DNA of 64,000 nucleotides from Escherichia sp. MOD1-EC7003 (GCF_002965065.1 NZ_PTRE01000069.1:1-64000), one strand, 5' to 3'. Positions 1 to 10,968 are shown, numbered from the stretch's first letter. The notes: generated from the letters alone by a model not told the origin. Numbers and translations: made by a program.

Positions 1-555
1 CCGGGAATGAACAAGTGGCTGCATCGTAACGGCTTCACCTACAAAAAACCGTCAGGCGTCCCCCATAAATTCAGTGAAGAGAAACAAAGGCAATTCATTG
101 AATATTATAAGGAACTGAAAACAACTGTGGGTGATGAACCGATTCTCTTTATTGATGGAGTCCATCCGACTCAGGCCACTAAAATCAGCTATGGCTGGAT
201 ACGCAAAGGCCAGAAAAAGTCAGTAAAAACAACAGGCAGCCGCACACGCCTGAATATCATGGGGGCGCTGGATCTGAAAGCCCCGGAACACCCGTTAATC
301 TGCGAATATAAAACGATTAATGAGTACAATGTATCCCGTTTTTTCAATGAGATACGTAAGGTTTATCCTGATTATAACCAGAAAATCCACGTCATTCTGG
401 ATGGCGCAGGTTACCACCGTTCACAGTTAGTAAAAGACTGGGCAGAAGTGGTGAATATACAGCTCCATTATCTCCCACTGTACAGTCCAAACCTGAATCC
501 GATAGAACGAATGTGGAAATTAATGAACGAACATGCCTGGAATAATCGCTACTTC
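1..555 (+). mobile_element. IS630-family transposase fragment, truncated at both ends
   Basis: The reading frame is open from the window edge and gives the catalytic part of an IS630/Tc1-like DDE transposase. The first acidic residue lies in FIDGVHPT, the second in VILDGAGYH, and the glutamate in SPNLNPIERMW, which is the order and spacing typical of this family. About 120 N-terminal residues lie before the window. Family-like sequence stops after NNRYFS near base 555. The ORF then runs into unrelated residues until a stop at 702, so the normal C-terminus and right inverted repeat are missing. The element is therefore probably immobile. The breakpoint position is my estimate from where the protein stops looking like the family. 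Confidence 0.85.
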
Positions 556-585
556 AGCTGTACCGCACTTTCATACGTTTTTTGC

Positions 586-918
586 TTAAGGTTGTTTAAT
601 CTGGAGTTTCGTTGCATCCGCAGTCGCGACGCCAGTGCCAATACCCGTCCCGACCGCAGCAGGTGTTGTTATATATTAATAGTTTACCGGAGAATAGGTT
701 GACCATTCGCCACTGGCAACGTCAACCAGCGCAAAGCGGATCAGATAACGCAAAACCATGCCAGAACCTGTATATTTGTCATTCCTATACTCAGTCCACG
801 ATACTTTCTTTATGTCAGCACCATACTTACCCGTCTCCAGACTGGACCAGTACACAATTATGGCTTTCTGCTTCCCTTTAGCGCCCACATATCGCAATGC
901 CTGCATAGAGTTCAGCAT
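586..918 (-). pseudogene. Unidentified protein remnant interrupted by a stop codon
   Basis: An 80-codon frame starts at 918, thirty bases beyond the mdtK stop, and ends at 676. After that TAA the same frame stays open for 29 more codons and stops at 586. This second part is rich in Gly, Ala and Thr. A continuous 111-codon frame with one internal stop, right beside a truncated insertion sequence, looks like the tail of a gene broken by a nonsense mutation and cut at its 5' end. I do not recognise the family. Phrases such as [12 protein letters not shown] suggest a secreted or lipoprotein-like domain, but this is only an impression. It could also be a genuine 80-residue protein. Confidence 0.4.
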
Positions 919-948
919 CCTTATTGCATGTGAGAATCCTTTTCCGCT

Positions 949-2343
<1,395 letters not shown>

Positions 2344-2536
2344 TTATACGAGAGACTAAAAAGCCGCCTGAATGGGCAGCAAAAAGAAGAAACAGGGGAA
2401 ATTCAGTCTATTGTAGCGAGGATTTATTAATTCTCCAGTGAAAAAATAGCCATTCTTACCCCTTCACTGGTAAGGGCGTTTTCCACCTGCTATTGTGCTG
2501 AACAGAATGCCTTAACTGATTTCAGGAGTTGTAAAT

Positions 2537-3178
2537 ATGTTTACGGGGATTGTACAAGGCACCGCAAAACTGGTGTCGATTGACGAGAAACCAAATTTTC
2601 GCACGCATGTGATGGTGTTACCCGACCACATGCTGGACGGCCTGGAAACCGGTGCGTCCGTGGCACATAACGGTTGCTGCCTGACCGTGACGGCGATTAA
2701 CGGCAACCATGTCAGTTTTGACCTGATGAAAGAAACGTTACGCATTACCAACCTTGGCGATTTAAAAGTGGGGGATTGGGTAAACGTTGAGCGTGCGGCG
2801 AAATTCAGCGATGAAATTGGTGGACACTTAATGTCCGGTCATATTATGACCACTGCTGAAGTGGCGAAAATATTAACCTCGGAAAATAATCGCCAGATCT
2901 GGTTTAAAGTCCAGGATAGTCAGTTGATGAAATATATCCTGTACAAAGGATTTATTGGAATCGACGGTATTAGCCTGACCGTCGGCGAGGTCACGCCAAC
3001 GCGTTTTTGCGTCCATTTAATTCCGGAAACACTGGAGCGCACCACTCTTGGGAAGAAAAAACTCGGCGCACGCGTCAACATCGAAATCGATCCGCAAACT
3101 CAGGCAGTGGTAGATACGGTAGAACGTGTGCTGACGGCACGAGAAAATGCCATGAATCAACCTGGTGCAGAAGCCTGA
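2537..3178 (+). CDS. ribC: Riboflavin synthase alpha chain
   Basis: This enzyme dismutates two molecules of 6,7-dimethyl-8-ribityllumazine into riboflavin and a pyrimidinedione, the last step of vitamin B2 synthesis. The 213-residue protein starts with the diagnostic [12 protein letters not shown]. It contains two lumazine-binding repeats, roughly residues 1-97 and 98-195, with SGHIMTT and the second [10 protein letters not shown] motif visible. A clear ribosome-binding site (CAGGAG) lies upstream. The gene stands alone between divergent mdtK and convergent cfa. It is also called ribE in many databases. There is no FMN riboswitch in front of it; in E. coli that element controls ribB. Confidence 0.97.
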   Translation: MFTGIVQGTAKLVSIDEKPNFRTHVMVLPDHMLDGLETGASVAHNGCCLTVTAINGNHVSFDLMKETLRITNLGDLKVGDWVNVERAAKFSDEIGGHLMSGHIMTTAEVAKILTSENNRQIWFKVQDSQLMKYILYKGFIGIDGISLTVGEVTPTRFCVHLIPETLERTTLGKKKLGARVNIEIDPQTQAVVDTVERVLTARENAMNQPGAEA

Positions 3179-3184
3179 TCTGAA

Positions 3185-3207
3185 ATCGCCCCCGGAGTGG
3201 GGGCGAT
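3185..3207. terminator. Hairpin terminator between ribC and cfa
   Basis: A nine-base perfect stem (ATCGCCCCC with GGGGGCGAT) closes a five-base loop exactly between the convergent stops of ribC and cfa, so it can serve both. The flanking T-tracts are weak. Confidence 0.7.
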
Positions 3208-3217
3208 AGAATAGCCT

Positions 3218-4366
3218 TTAGCGGGCTACTCGAAGGCCGTTTTCGACACCGCGTGAGAAAACGACCTGCCAGAGCTGAATATCACGGGAGCGGAAAGCGC
3301 CTGCACAGGCATTCAGATAATAGGTAAACATCCGTTTAAAGCGTTCACTGTAATTATCCGCAATTTCTGGCCATGCGGCGAGGAATCGTTCATACCACGC
3401 CATCAACGTAGTATCGTAATCAGCACCGAAGTTATGCCAGTCTTCCATCACAAAGTGGGGTTCGCTGGACTGGGCAATCTGGCGTACAGAGGGCAGGCAA
3501 CCGTTCGGAAAAATATATTTATTAATCCAGGGATCAACATTCAGATCGGTTTTTTTCGAACCGATAGTATGGAGCAGGAAAATACCTTCCGGTTTTAAAT
3601 TACGATCCACCACCGCAAAATAGGTATCGTAATTTTTAGGGCCGACGTGCTCGAACATCCCCACAGAAACAATGCGGTCAAACTGGTCGTTCAGGTCACG
3701 ATAATCTTGCAGCAAAATGGTGACATCCAGGCCTTCACAGCGTTCCTGAGCCATTTTTTGCTGTTCGGCAGAAATGGTGACGCCCACCACGCTTACGTCA
3801 TAGTGAGACGCCATGTAGTGCGCCAGTCCACCCCAGCCGCAGCCAATATCCAGTACGCGCATCCCTGGTTTTAACTGCAATTTTTCACAAATCATTTTGA
3901 GCTTCGCCTGCTGGGCTGATTCCAGATTATCGGCATCTTTCCAGTAAGCGCAGGAATATTGCATGAAGGGATCAAGCATGCGGCTGAACAAGTCATTACC
4001 CAAATCGTAATGCTCTTTACCGACTATCCAGGCACGTTTTTTACTCTGAAGATTGAAGAGACGAGCACCTGCAATACGCAGCGTGTCTTTGAAATGATGG
4101 GGGAGTTGATTCTCGAGACCTGCGCGTAAAACTTTGCTAAAAAACATATCCAGTCGGTCACATTCCCACCAGCCATCCATATAACTTTCGCCTAACCCCA
4201 ACGATCCTTCCTGCAGTACGCGTTTAAAAAAATCGGGGTTTTTCACACGAATATCTGCCGGAGTAGGACCGTTAATGGCTATACCGGCACGGCTAAGCAA
4301 TTCGTTGGCGATACGGTACCAGTTGTCATCCGGTACACTGACTTCTTCTATACACGATGAACTCAT
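3218..4366 (-). CDS. cfa: Cyclopropane-fatty-acyl-phospholipid synthase
   Basis: Cfa transfers a methylene group from S-adenosylmethionine to the cis double bonds of phospholipid acyl chains, making cyclopropane fatty acids on entry to stationary phase and under acid stress. The 382-residue protein has the K-12 length. Its class I methyltransferase core carries the SAM-binding motif VLDIGCGWGG near residue 170, followed by GVTISAEQ. The N-terminal part is the family's lipid-binding region. The gene is convergent with ribC and has a long upstream region. In K-12 this mRNA is activated by the small RNA RydC; that control is known for the family, not shown here. Confidence 0.98.
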   Translation of the reverse strand: MSSSCIEEVSVPDDNWYRIANELLSRAGIAINGPTPADIRVKNPDFFKRVLQEGSLGLGESYMDGWWECDRLDMFFSKVLRAGLENQLPHHFKDTLRIAGARLFNLQSKKRAWIVGKEHYDLGNDLFSRMLDPFMQYSCAYWKDADNLESAQQAKLKMICEKLQLKPGMRVLDIGCGWGGLAHYMASHYDVSVVGVTISAEQQKMAQERCEGLDVTILLQDYRDLNDQFDRIVSVGMFEHVGPKNYDTYFAVVDRNLKPEGIFLLHTIGSKKTDLNVDPWINKYIFPNGCLPSVRQIAQSSEPHFVMEDWHNFGADYDTTLMAWYERFLAAWPEIADNYSERFKRMFTYYLNACAGAFRSRDIQLWQVVFSRGVENGLRVAR

Positions 4367-4656
4367 AGTTTCTCCATCACTGGTCGGTGATCAGAACCTT
4401 AAAACAGCGTAGACGCTTTTTGGGCTTTGTGAGGAATCTCGCAGAAAAAACCGCGAGTCTATAATCCGACGTAGAACAGAGGGAAAGGAGGAACCCTTGC
4501 CGAAATGACCATCCATAGTGGGTCGGGAACGATCCTGTTCCCGTAAACACATAATATTTATCGTAGTCTTAACGACTCAAAATCAGTATAGGCCGCTAAT
4601 TTCAATCATACAACAAAATTTTGTTAGCAGCCTAAGCATAACGATGTCGATATAGA
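4367..4656 (-). promoter_or_regulatory. Upstream region of cfa (long 5' leader)
   Basis: This 290-base non-coding stretch separates cfa from punC, both on the minus strand. In K-12 cfa has a distal sigma-70 promoter giving a leader of about 200 bases and a proximal sigma-S promoter, and RydC pairs in the leader. The length here is compatible with that arrangement. I could not place the promoters with certainty. The half next to punC is AT-rich. Confidence 0.5.
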
Positions 4657-5868
4657 TCAGAGTGATTCGCTATGAGCGACTTCGGCATTGCCATGATTCT
4701 GGCAGTCAACTTCTTCACAACGTTGCATCATGTAACCCAGAGCGACCACCACCACAGTTGATAACATCACACTTGTGGTGGTGAGCAATGGTGTGCTGAT
4801 ACTAATAAGCCAGGAAACGACCAGACTTGCGAGGAAGCACAGACCCAGTTGCAGTGTGTTCTGCAATGCTGCGGCGCGACCGGTTGCATGTGGGAAGGGA
4901 CGCAGCGCCTGGGCGACAACAATCGGGTAGATTGCACCGTTGGCAATTGCCATCACACAGAATGGGATCAGGATTTCGACCAGCGACACATGGCTAATGA
5001 ATCCCGCAGCCCAGGTTGCAATGACGCTGACAGCAAACAGCTCCAGCAACCACGGTAACAACTGCTTGCCTTGCCATTTCTGCAGCGCGGCGCGACAGCC
5101 ATAACCACCAATCAGAAACGCGATAGTTTGCGGAACATAACTTAAACCAATAACTGCCGGACTGTAACCCATTTCACTAAGAATGAACGGTGAACCGGTC
5201 AGCCATGCAAAAAAACTGGCAGAACAGGCCGCGTAAATCAACACGTTGCCACGATAGGTTTTTGAACGCAGCAGGTCGGTGAAAGTCAGCCCATCCTGAC
5301 TATCGTTACGGGCCTTCGTCGTGGGTTTAAGCCAGAAAATGGGCAGAATCAGCACCACGGTAATGGCAAAAAGAGTGGCGAAAATCGCCTGCCAGGAAAA
5401 ATGGACCAGCAGCCAGCTTCCTAGCAGAGGTGCCAGTGCCGGAGATAGACCCACCAGCGGCATGATGGTCGCAAAAATACGGTTAACTTTCTGGGAAGGG
5501 TAATAATCCGTCACTAATGCTTGCCAGATAACCGCTGCGGCGCAGACACCTACAGCCTGGACAAAACGCAATACCAGCAGCGTGGCGGCATTTTCTACCC
5601 ACAGCATCCCCAGACAACCTAACGCAAAAATTGTCAGGCCGATTAATAACACCGGTTTACGGCCATAACGGTCGGAGAGCGGCCCCCACAGAAGTTGGGC
5701 AGCGGCAAAACCGGCAAGGAACAGACTAAGGCTGGCACTGACAGCAGACGCAGGCGTTTGCAGATCGGCCTGTATGGCGGCGAAAGCAGGCAGATACATA
5801 TCGGTTGCCAGAAAACCGAGCACGCTCAAACCCGCCAGCCAGACTAAAAATCTTTTCCCAGGTTGCAT
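4657..5868 (-). CDS. punC: MFS purine nucleoside transporter PunC
   Basis: This 403-residue major facilitator protein has twelve predicted membrane segments and the DRYGRKPVL signature between helices 2 and 3. It was formerly ydhC and annotated as a Bcr/CflA-type drug efflux protein. K-12 work linked it to purine nucleoside, notably adenosine, transport under the activator PunR. The gene is divergent from punR, and the 112-base gap must carry both promoters. The C-terminus is hydrophilic and ends [18 protein letters not shown]. The substrate is inferred from orthology only. Confidence 0.93.
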   Translation of the reverse strand: MQPGKRFLVWLAGLSVLGFLATDMYLPAFAAIQADLQTPASAVSASLSLFLAGFAAAQLLWGPLSDRYGRKPVLLIGLTIFALGCLGMLWVENAATLLVLRFVQAVGVCAAAVIWQALVTDYYPSQKVNRIFATIMPLVGLSPALAPLLGSWLLVHFSWQAIFATLFAITVVLILPIFWLKPTTKARNDSQDGLTFTDLLRSKTYRGNVLIYAACSASFFAWLTGSPFILSEMGYSPAVIGLSYVPQTIAFLIGGYGCRAALQKWQGKQLLPWLLELFAVSVIATWAAGFISHVSLVEILIPFCVMAIANGAIYPIVVAQALRPFPHATGRAAALQNTLQLGLCFLASLVVSWLISISTPLLTTTSVMLSTVVVVALGYMMQRCEEVDCQNHGNAEVAHSESL

Positions 5869-5980
5869 GTATATTCTCTAAATCTCTCAAGTAAACACCG
5901 CCGCAAAGTGTAGGGAGTGAAATTAGTGTTGTGAAACGGTAATATTTGATGACTGGTTTCAAAAATTTTGCAGGCAGACT

Positions 5981-6913
5981 ATGTGGTCAGAATATTCTCT
6001 CGAGGTTGTTGATGCGGTAGCGCGTAACGGTAGTTTTAGCGCCGCAGCTCAGGAGTTGCATCGCGTTCCTTCCGCGGTCAGCTATACCGTGCGTCAGCTG
6101 GAAGAGTGGCTGGCGGTGCCGCTCTTTGAACGACGTCATCGGGATGTGGAACTGACCGCTGCCGGGGCGTGGTTTCTCAAAGAAGGGCGCTCTGTTGTCA
6201 AAAAAATGCAGATCACCCGCCAGCAATGTCAGCAGATAGCGAACGGTTGGCGCGGTCAGTTAGCTATTGCAGTGGATAATATTGTCAGGCCAGAACGTAC
6301 ACGGCAGATGATCGTTGATTTTTATCGCCATTTTGATGATGTCGAACTTCTTGTTTTTCAGGAGGTGTTCAACGGTGTCTGGGATGCGCTTTCCGATGGG
6401 CGCGTGGAACTGGCGATTGGCGCAACACGAGCGATTCCGGTAGGCGGTCGTTATGCCTTTCGGGATATGGGGATGCTAGGCTGGAGTTGCGTTGTTGCCA
6501 GCCACCATCCACTGGCGTTGATGGATGGCCCGTTCAGCGATGATACGTTGCGCAACTGGCCGTCGTTGGTGCGCGAAGACACCTCGCGAACGCTACCTAA
6601 ACGTATTACCTGGTTGCTGGATAACCAAAAAAGACTTGTCGTACCGGACTGGGAATCATCGGCAACCTGTATCTCGGCTGGGTTATGCATAGGGATGGTG
6701 CCAACGCATTTCGCTAAGCCGTGGCTCAACGAGGGTAAGTGGGTCGCATTAGAACTGGAAAACCCCTTCCCGGATTCGGCATGTTGTCTGACCTGGCAGC
6801 AAAATGATATGTCGCCTGCGTTAACCTGGTTACTGGACTACCTCGGCGATAGTGAGACGCTGAACAGTGAGTGGCTGCGGGAGCCGGAAGAGACTCCCGC
6901 AGCAGATGATTAA
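5981..6913 (+). CDS. punR: LysR-type regulator PunR, activator of punC
   Basis: This 310-residue LysR-family regulator has its winged helix-turn-helix at residues 1-60 ([24 protein letters not shown]) and a periplasmic-binding-like effector domain after residue 90. It is transcribed divergently from its known target punC, the usual LysR arrangement. The former name is ydhB. Its stop overlaps the purR stop by four bases in convergent orientation. Its ligand is thought to be a purine nucleoside; that comes from K-12 work, not from this sequence. Confidence 0.94.
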
Positions 6914-7935
6914 CGACGATAGTCGCGGAACGGGCCATCAGCCACGGAGCGACGTTCAATCAACCGCGGATGCACTTCAATAGACTGTGGTTCTTCGCGT
7001 TTGTTGACGATACGATCCAACAGCATGTTGAACGCCGTTTCGCCCAGTGAATCTTTGGGCTGGTGGATCGTGGTCAGTGCCGGGGTAAAGTAGCGAGCGT
7101 TGCGCACGTTATCATAACCGATCAGCGAAACATCCTGCGGGACGCGCAGACCCATTTCATCAGCAGCACAAAGTGCCCCCATTGCCATGATATCGCCACC
7201 ACAGAAGACGGCAGTAGGGCGATGCGGTTGCGACAGGATTTGCTGCATGGCGCGATAACCCGATTCAGGTTCAAAGTCACCCTGCACAATCCAGCTTTCC
7301 GGCACCTTGATCATCGCTTCTTCCATCGCTTTCATAAAACCGGCAAGGCGGCCTGCACCAGTGTTACGTTCCAGCGGGCCGGGGATAACGCCGATTTCGC
7401 GGTGACCGCGCTCTATCAGATAACGCCCGGCCATGTAGCCTCCTTCGAACGCGTTATCAATGACCGCATCGGTGAAGTCAGCTTTTGCTTCACCCCAGTC
7501 CATCACCACCATTGGGATATGGCGATACTCTTCCAGCATTGCCAGCAACGGCTCTGGGTACTCAGAACACATCACCAGCAGACCATCGACGCGTTTTTGC
7601 GCCATCATCGACAGATAAGCCCGCTGTTTCTCAAGATTGTTCCACGCATTGCCCAGAATCAGGGTGTAACCTTTCTGGAAGCAATTTTTTTCAACCGCTT
7701 CAATGATCTCGGCAAAATAGGCCGCTTCGCTGCTGGTCGCCAGCAAACCGATAGACTTGGTGTGGTTAACCTTCAGGCTACGCGCCACCGCGCTAGGGGA
7801 GTAGTGTAATTCTTTGATCGCTGCCCACACGGCGTTGCGCGTTTCTTCAGCGACGAAACGTGTTTTGTTGATCACGTGTGACACAGTTGTAGTGGAAACG
7901 TTTGCTCGTTTCGCTACATCTTTTATTGTTGCCAT
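6910..7935 (-). CDS. purR: Purine repressor PurR (LacI family)
   Basis: PurR binds DNA with hypoxanthine or guanine as co-repressor and silences purine, and part of pyrimidine, biosynthesis. The 341-residue protein has the LacI-type helix-turn-helix at residues 4-24 ([20 protein letters not shown]), a hinge helix near residues 48-56, and a ribose-binding-like core. The length equals K-12 PurR. Two PurR operators, one upstream and one inside the start of the gene, indicate autorepression as in K-12. It converges on punR with a four-base overlap. Confidence 0.98.
7891..7908. promoter_or_regulatory. Intragenic PurR operator (purR O2)
   Basis: GGAAACGTTTGCTC lies within the early purR codons and matches the core AAACGTTTGC of the PurR box. 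K-12 purR has a second operator in this place that contributes to autorepression. Confidence 0.75.
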
Positions 7936-7978
7936 TCCATTTCACTCCAGACCCTAACTTCAGCTCCTGCAAAATCGC

Positions 7979-7996
7979 AAGGTAAACGTTTGCCTT
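7979..7996. promoter_or_regulatory. PurR operator upstream of purR (O1)
   Basis: AAGGTAAACGTTTGCCTT is a near-palindrome matching the PurR consensus ACGCAAACGTTTGCGT. It lies 44 bases before the purR start codon, where it can occlude the promoter. Confidence 0.85.
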
Positions 7997-8233
7997 TACA
8001 CACCTTACGCACAACAAAAGTGTTGCGGTACGCCGGAAAAACGACACGGAGCGTCAGGAAGGGGTCAATGGCCAGTACGCAAATAGTGTAAGCGTGGAAT
8101 TTTGGCTGATCTTGACCAAAAGGGGAAGTGGTAAAAACATTTATCATTATAAATGACGGGAGATTTTTTCATCACAATGTGTAAAAATGCGTAATATCAC
8201 TTTTTGTGTGGTAATAAAAAAGGAGAAAACTTG

Positions 8234-8323
8234 ATGAGCACCGACCTTAAATTTTCACTGGTAACAACGATTATCGTCCTCGGTTTGATCGTGGCCGTGG
8301 GTTTAACTGCCGCGCTGCACTAA
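8234..8323 (+). CDS. ynhF: Small membrane protein YnhF
   Basis: A 29-codon ORF begins MSTDLKFSLVTTIIVLGL and ends AVGLTAALH. It matches the small protein YnhF that I recall from K-12, located between purR and ydhP. A strong ribosome-binding site (AAGGAGAAAAC) precedes the ATG. Residues 7-28 form one hydrophobic helix, so it should sit in the inner membrane. Its function is unknown. A hairpin terminator follows directly. It remains intact although its K-12 neighbour ydhP has decayed. Confidence 0.9.
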   Translation: MSTDLKFSLVTTIIVLGLIVAVGLTAALH

Positions 8324-8330
8324 TTTCCTC

Positions 8331-8354
8331 TCGAGGGAGCGCGTTCTCCCTCGC
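8331..8354 (+). terminator. Terminator after ynhF
   Basis: CGAGGGAG and CTCCCTCG pair around a six-base loop a few bases after the ynhF stop. The downstream sequence is only modestly T-rich. Confidence 0.65.
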
Positions 8355-8382
8355 ATCTCCTTCCTGTTTGTGAGCAAAATGG

Positions 8383-8665
8383 CAATATGAGGCTGATGCT
8401 TTCACGTATTCTGACCAGTCTTAATTGCGGGCATTTTTTGACCTGAGTTCGGGAGTGGCAGCAAGCGAAGCACCGGGTCTGTCTTCATCAGAGCCTTTAA
8501 CCTCAGAAATGTACTGGGTGCAGTGGCAGGTGCGCAGTGATTTTTGGCTGTTTAGGTTACAATTTTGCGTCGGTGATAGGGACGATTGTCGTGGGACTGG
8601 CATTGTTGCTGGTGTTTATGTCGGTCAAAAAACAGCCTGAAGCAGTTTGTGTTGCCACCAATTGA
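8383..8665 (+). pseudogene. ydhP: Remnant of ydhP (MFS transporter), internally deleted and frameshifted
   Basis: In K-12 this slot holds ydhP, an MFS protein of about 389 residues. Only fragments remain here. MLSRILTSLN is read at about 8395-8424. A one-base loss then shifts the frame into FFDLSSGVAAS. That joins at 8461-8467 to EAPGLSSS, a motif from near the family's C-terminus. After further damage come VVGLALLLVFMSVKKQPE and the original C-terminal end CVATN with a stop at 8665. The N-terminal third and roughly 200 middle codons are gone. The second deletion joins at the short sequence GCAAGCG, consistent with recombination between short repeats. The assignment relies on my memory of the YdhP sequence. 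Confidence 0.85.
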
Positions 8666-8673
8666 CGAAAAAG

Positions 8674-8699
8674 AACGCAGAAGGCTAACCTTCTGCGTT
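8674..8699. terminator. Terminator between ydhP remnant and sodB
   Basis: AACGCAGAAGG and CCTTCTGCGTT form a perfect eleven-base stem with a four-base loop, just beyond the sodB stop on the minus strand and the ydhP stop on the plus strand. It can act for both directions. Confidence 0.8.
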
Positions 8700-8706
8700 A
8701 CTTCAA

Positions 8707-9288
8707 TTATGCAGCGAGATTTTTCGCGACAAATTCCCAGTTCACCAGCGCCCAGAAGTGCTCCAGATAACCAGGACGCGCGTTGCGATAGTCGATGTAA
8801 TAAGCGTGTTCCCAGACATCAACGGTCAGCAGCGGCGTTGCATCGGTGGTCAGCGGAGTACCCGCGTTAGAGGTTGAAACGATAGCCAGTTTGCCATCGC
8901 TGTTTTTCACCAGCCAGGTCCAGCCAGAACCAAAGTTTTTGATCGCTGCATCAGTAAATTGAGCTTTGAAATCGTTAAAGCTGCCAAAAGAAGCCGTGAT
9001 GGCGTCAGCCAGTTCACCGGTCGGTTCCCCACCCGCGTTCGGTGCCAGGCAGTTCCAGTAGAAAGTATGGTTCCAGACCTGAGCTGCGTTGTTGAATACG
9101 CCACCTTCAGAGCTGCGAATAATCTCTTCCAGTGTTTTACCTTCAAACGCAGTACCTTTGATCAGGTTGTTCAGGTTAGTAACATAAGTCTGATGATGTT
9201 TGCCGTAGTGATACTCGATGGTTTCCGCAGAAATGTGCGGTGCCAGAGCATCTTTAGCATATGGTAGTGCAGGTAATTCGAATGACAT
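8707..9288 (-). CDS. sodB: Superoxide dismutase [Fe]
   Basis: Cytoplasmic iron superoxide dismutase converts superoxide to oxygen and hydrogen peroxide. The 193-residue protein has the K-12 length. The iron ligands fall in [11 protein letters not shown] (His27), WNHTFYW (His74) and [11 protein letters not shown] (Asp157 and His161). The N-terminus [15 protein letters not shown] is that of the family. Its short leader carries the RyhB target known from K-12, so it is expected to be turned off in low iron. It is convergent with the ydhP remnant. Confidence 0.98.
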   Translation of the reverse strand: MSFELPALPYAKDALAPHISAETIEYHYGKHHQTYVTNLNNLIKGTAFEGKTLEEIIRSSEGGVFNNAAQVWNHTFYWNCLAPNAGGEPTGELADAITASFGSFNDFKAQFTDAAIKNFGSGWTWLVKNSDGKLAIVSTSNAGTPLTTDATPLLTVDVWEHAYYIDYRNARPGYLEHFWALVNWEFVAKNLAA

Positions 9289-9343
9289 TGCTACTCTCCT
9301 TTATTATTAATTTGCATACGTACAATAGCCTTATTGTGCGTAT
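9289..9343 (-). promoter_or_regulatory. sodB 5' leader, expected RyhB/Hfq target
   Basis: On the minus strand the leader reads ATACGCACAATAAGGC, then a complementary arm (GCCTTATTGT with ACAATAGCC pairing), an AU-rich stretch, and AAGGAGAGTAGCAATG. This is the arrangement of the K-12 sodB leader, in which the small RNA RyhB pairs over the start codon and triggers mRNA decay. Pairing was not computed here. Confidence 0.65.
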
Positions 9344-9415
9344 GGATAGGGTAGCAAATTAAAAGGTGAGACAAAAGATGAACTTACCCTGTTGCCGTAA
9401 CAACAGAGTAAAGTT

Positions 9416-10243
9416 TTAGCGAAGTGTTTTTGGCGTCATTACCCGACGAGCACCAACATAGTGGCGCTGCCAGTAGTCTTCACTGAGAGAAGTGATTTGA
9501 ATTTCCTGACCCGTGCGCGGTGACTGAATAAATTTGCCGTTGCCGACATACACGCCGACATGATCGGCTGTACCGCGTCCCTGAGTACGGAAGAAGACCA
9601 GGTCGCCGTTTTTCAGTTCACTACGTTCGATTGGCGCTGCATCGCGCAGGTGATACATTTCATTCGCCGTACGCGGAATACGAATTTTCACCAAATCTTT
9701 ATAAGCGTAATAAACCAGGCCACTGCAATCAAAACCGGTACGCGGTGAGCTGCCGCCCCAACGATATGGCTTACCAATTTGCTGCATTAGTTTATTCATT
9801 GCCACTTTCGTGGCTTTTTGCACCTTCGCTTTGTGTGCGTCGGCAAGGGTTCCTGACGCGGCATTTTTGACTTTCACACAATGCGATTTATAGCCCTTAC
9901 GTTTGGTACACTTCTCGGTAAAGCTGGCTGAGGCTGTTTTATTGACGGCTTGTTTGCTGCGAGTTTTGGCGTTTTTAGAAGCGGTATTGGAAGATTTTTT
10001 AACGGAAGAAGCGGTTTTGCTTTTAGTTGTACTTTTACTGGCGGCTTTTTTCGCTGTTTTCTGGCTGGCTTTCTGGGTCTTTTTGGTGGTTGCCGTGCTT
10101 TTCTTTTTATCTGCTTTTTTGGTGATATGAGTGGTAGCAGAACTCTCCCTGGCTTGCTTTGAAGCATGGGCCATAGGCGTTAAAGGCAGGGTAGTAAAAA
10201 GCAAAGCACAGAGCGTGATCGAAAAACGGTTTATCCGCGCCAC
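9416..10243 (-). CDS. mepH: Murein DD-endopeptidase MepH (NlpC/P60 family)
   Basis: MepH cuts D-Ala-meso-DAP crosslinks in peptidoglycan to allow cell-wall expansion. The 275-residue protein has a signal peptide at residues 1-27 (ending PMAHA). A long Lys/Ala/Thr/Ser-rich low-complexity linker runs from about 30 to 105. The C-terminal NlpC/P60 domain has the catalytic Cys in GFDCSGLVYYAY and the His in ADHVGVYVG. K-12 YdhO is about 271 residues, so the linker is slightly longer here. The basic linker may bind the cell wall. Confidence 0.95.
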   Translation of the reverse strand: MARINRFSITLCALLFTTLPLTPMAHASKQARESSATTHITKKADKKKSTATTKKTQKASQKTAKKAASKSTTKSKTASSVKKSSNTASKNAKTRSKQAVNKTASASFTEKCTKRKGYKSHCVKVKNAASGTLADAHKAKVQKATKVAMNKLMQQIGKPYRWGGSSPRTGFDCSGLVYYAYKDLVKIRIPRTANEMYHLRDAAPIERSELKNGDLVFFRTQGRGTADHVGVYVGNGKFIQSPRTGQEIQITSLSEDYWQRHYVGARRVMTPKTLR

Positions 10244-10577
10244 TGAGCGTCCCTCTGTTAAGGCAGGTCTATCATGCCTGCGTCTGATTTACAAAACTTA
10301 ATGATTCTAATGCATAGAAGAAGAGAAAGTTAATAGCTTTTATTGTTAAAGAATACGTTTCGTCGGCGAGCGCAAAAAAATGCAGCAGTGAAAGCTAAAA
10401 ATGGTCACAAATACGCCAGCCTGCCGTGCGTCAGGGAAGAAACGAATATTTGAAATGCAACAAATAGAGTAAAGGGATAAAATAGCAAAAGCGTGATGAA
10501 AATGTTATTTTCCGATGCCGCACTGACCCGCTACAATGTCAGATTACTGCCGTAAAGAAGTTTAAGGAAGCAAGACA
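10244..10577. other. Divergent intergenic region mepH-grxD
   Basis: This non-coding stretch of 334 bases lies between the divergent starts of mepH and grxD and must hold both promoters. It is AT-rich toward grxD. I see no ORF, known RNA or clear operator in it. The grxD ribosome-binding site is the AAGGAAG just before its ATG. Confidence 0.6.
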
Positions 10578-10925
10578 ATGAGCACCACTATCGAAAAAAT
10601 CCAACGCCAGATTGCTGAAAACCCGATCCTGCTGTACATGAAAGGTTCACCGAAACTGCCGAGCTGCGGTTTCTCTGCCCAGGCAGTCCAGGCGCTTGCC
10701 GCATGTGGCGAACGTTTTGCCTATGTTGATATTCTGCAGAATCCGGACATTCGTGCGGAACTGCCGAAATATGCTAACTGGCCGACCTTCCCGCAGCTGT
10801 GGGTTGATGGCGAGCTGGTCGGCGGTTGTGATATCGTGATCGAAATGTATCAGCGTGGCGAACTGCAGCAGCTGATCAAAGAAACTGCCGCTAAATACAA
10901 GTCTGAAGAGCCGGACGCTGAATAA
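10578..10925 (+). CDS. grxD: Monothiol glutaredoxin 4
   Basis: The 115-residue monothiol glutaredoxin has the signature CGFS at about residues 30-33 (KLPSCGFSAQA) in a thioredoxin fold. It also has the conserved WPTFPQLWVDGELVGGCDI segment that binds glutathione. Grx4 dimers hold a glutathione-ligated [2Fe-2S] cluster and deliver it or form complexes with BolA proteins. The gene is monocistronic. In K-12 lhr follows on the other strand; here only 264 bases separate grxD from rnt. Confidence 0.98.
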   Translation: MSTTIEKIQRQIAENPILLYMKGSPKLPSCGFSAQAVQALAACGERFAYVDILQNPDIRAELPKYANWPTFPQLWVDGELVGGCDIVIEMYQRGELQQLIKETAAKYKSEEPDAE

Positions 10926-10938
10926 TCCGTCCTGAAAT

Positions 10939-10968
10939 ACTGACGGAGGCGAACAGGCATCCGTCAGT
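10939..10968 (+). terminator. Hairpin after grxD
   Basis: ACTGACGGA pairs with TCCGTCAGT across a twelve-base loop, 14 bases after the grxD stop, followed by GCTTTCCTGTCC. Confidence 0.6.

Noticed and set aside
7063-7809. A 248-codon plus-strand ORF inside purR
   Set aside because: It is antisense to purR, His-rich in the manner of a frame shadow, with no ribosome-binding site.
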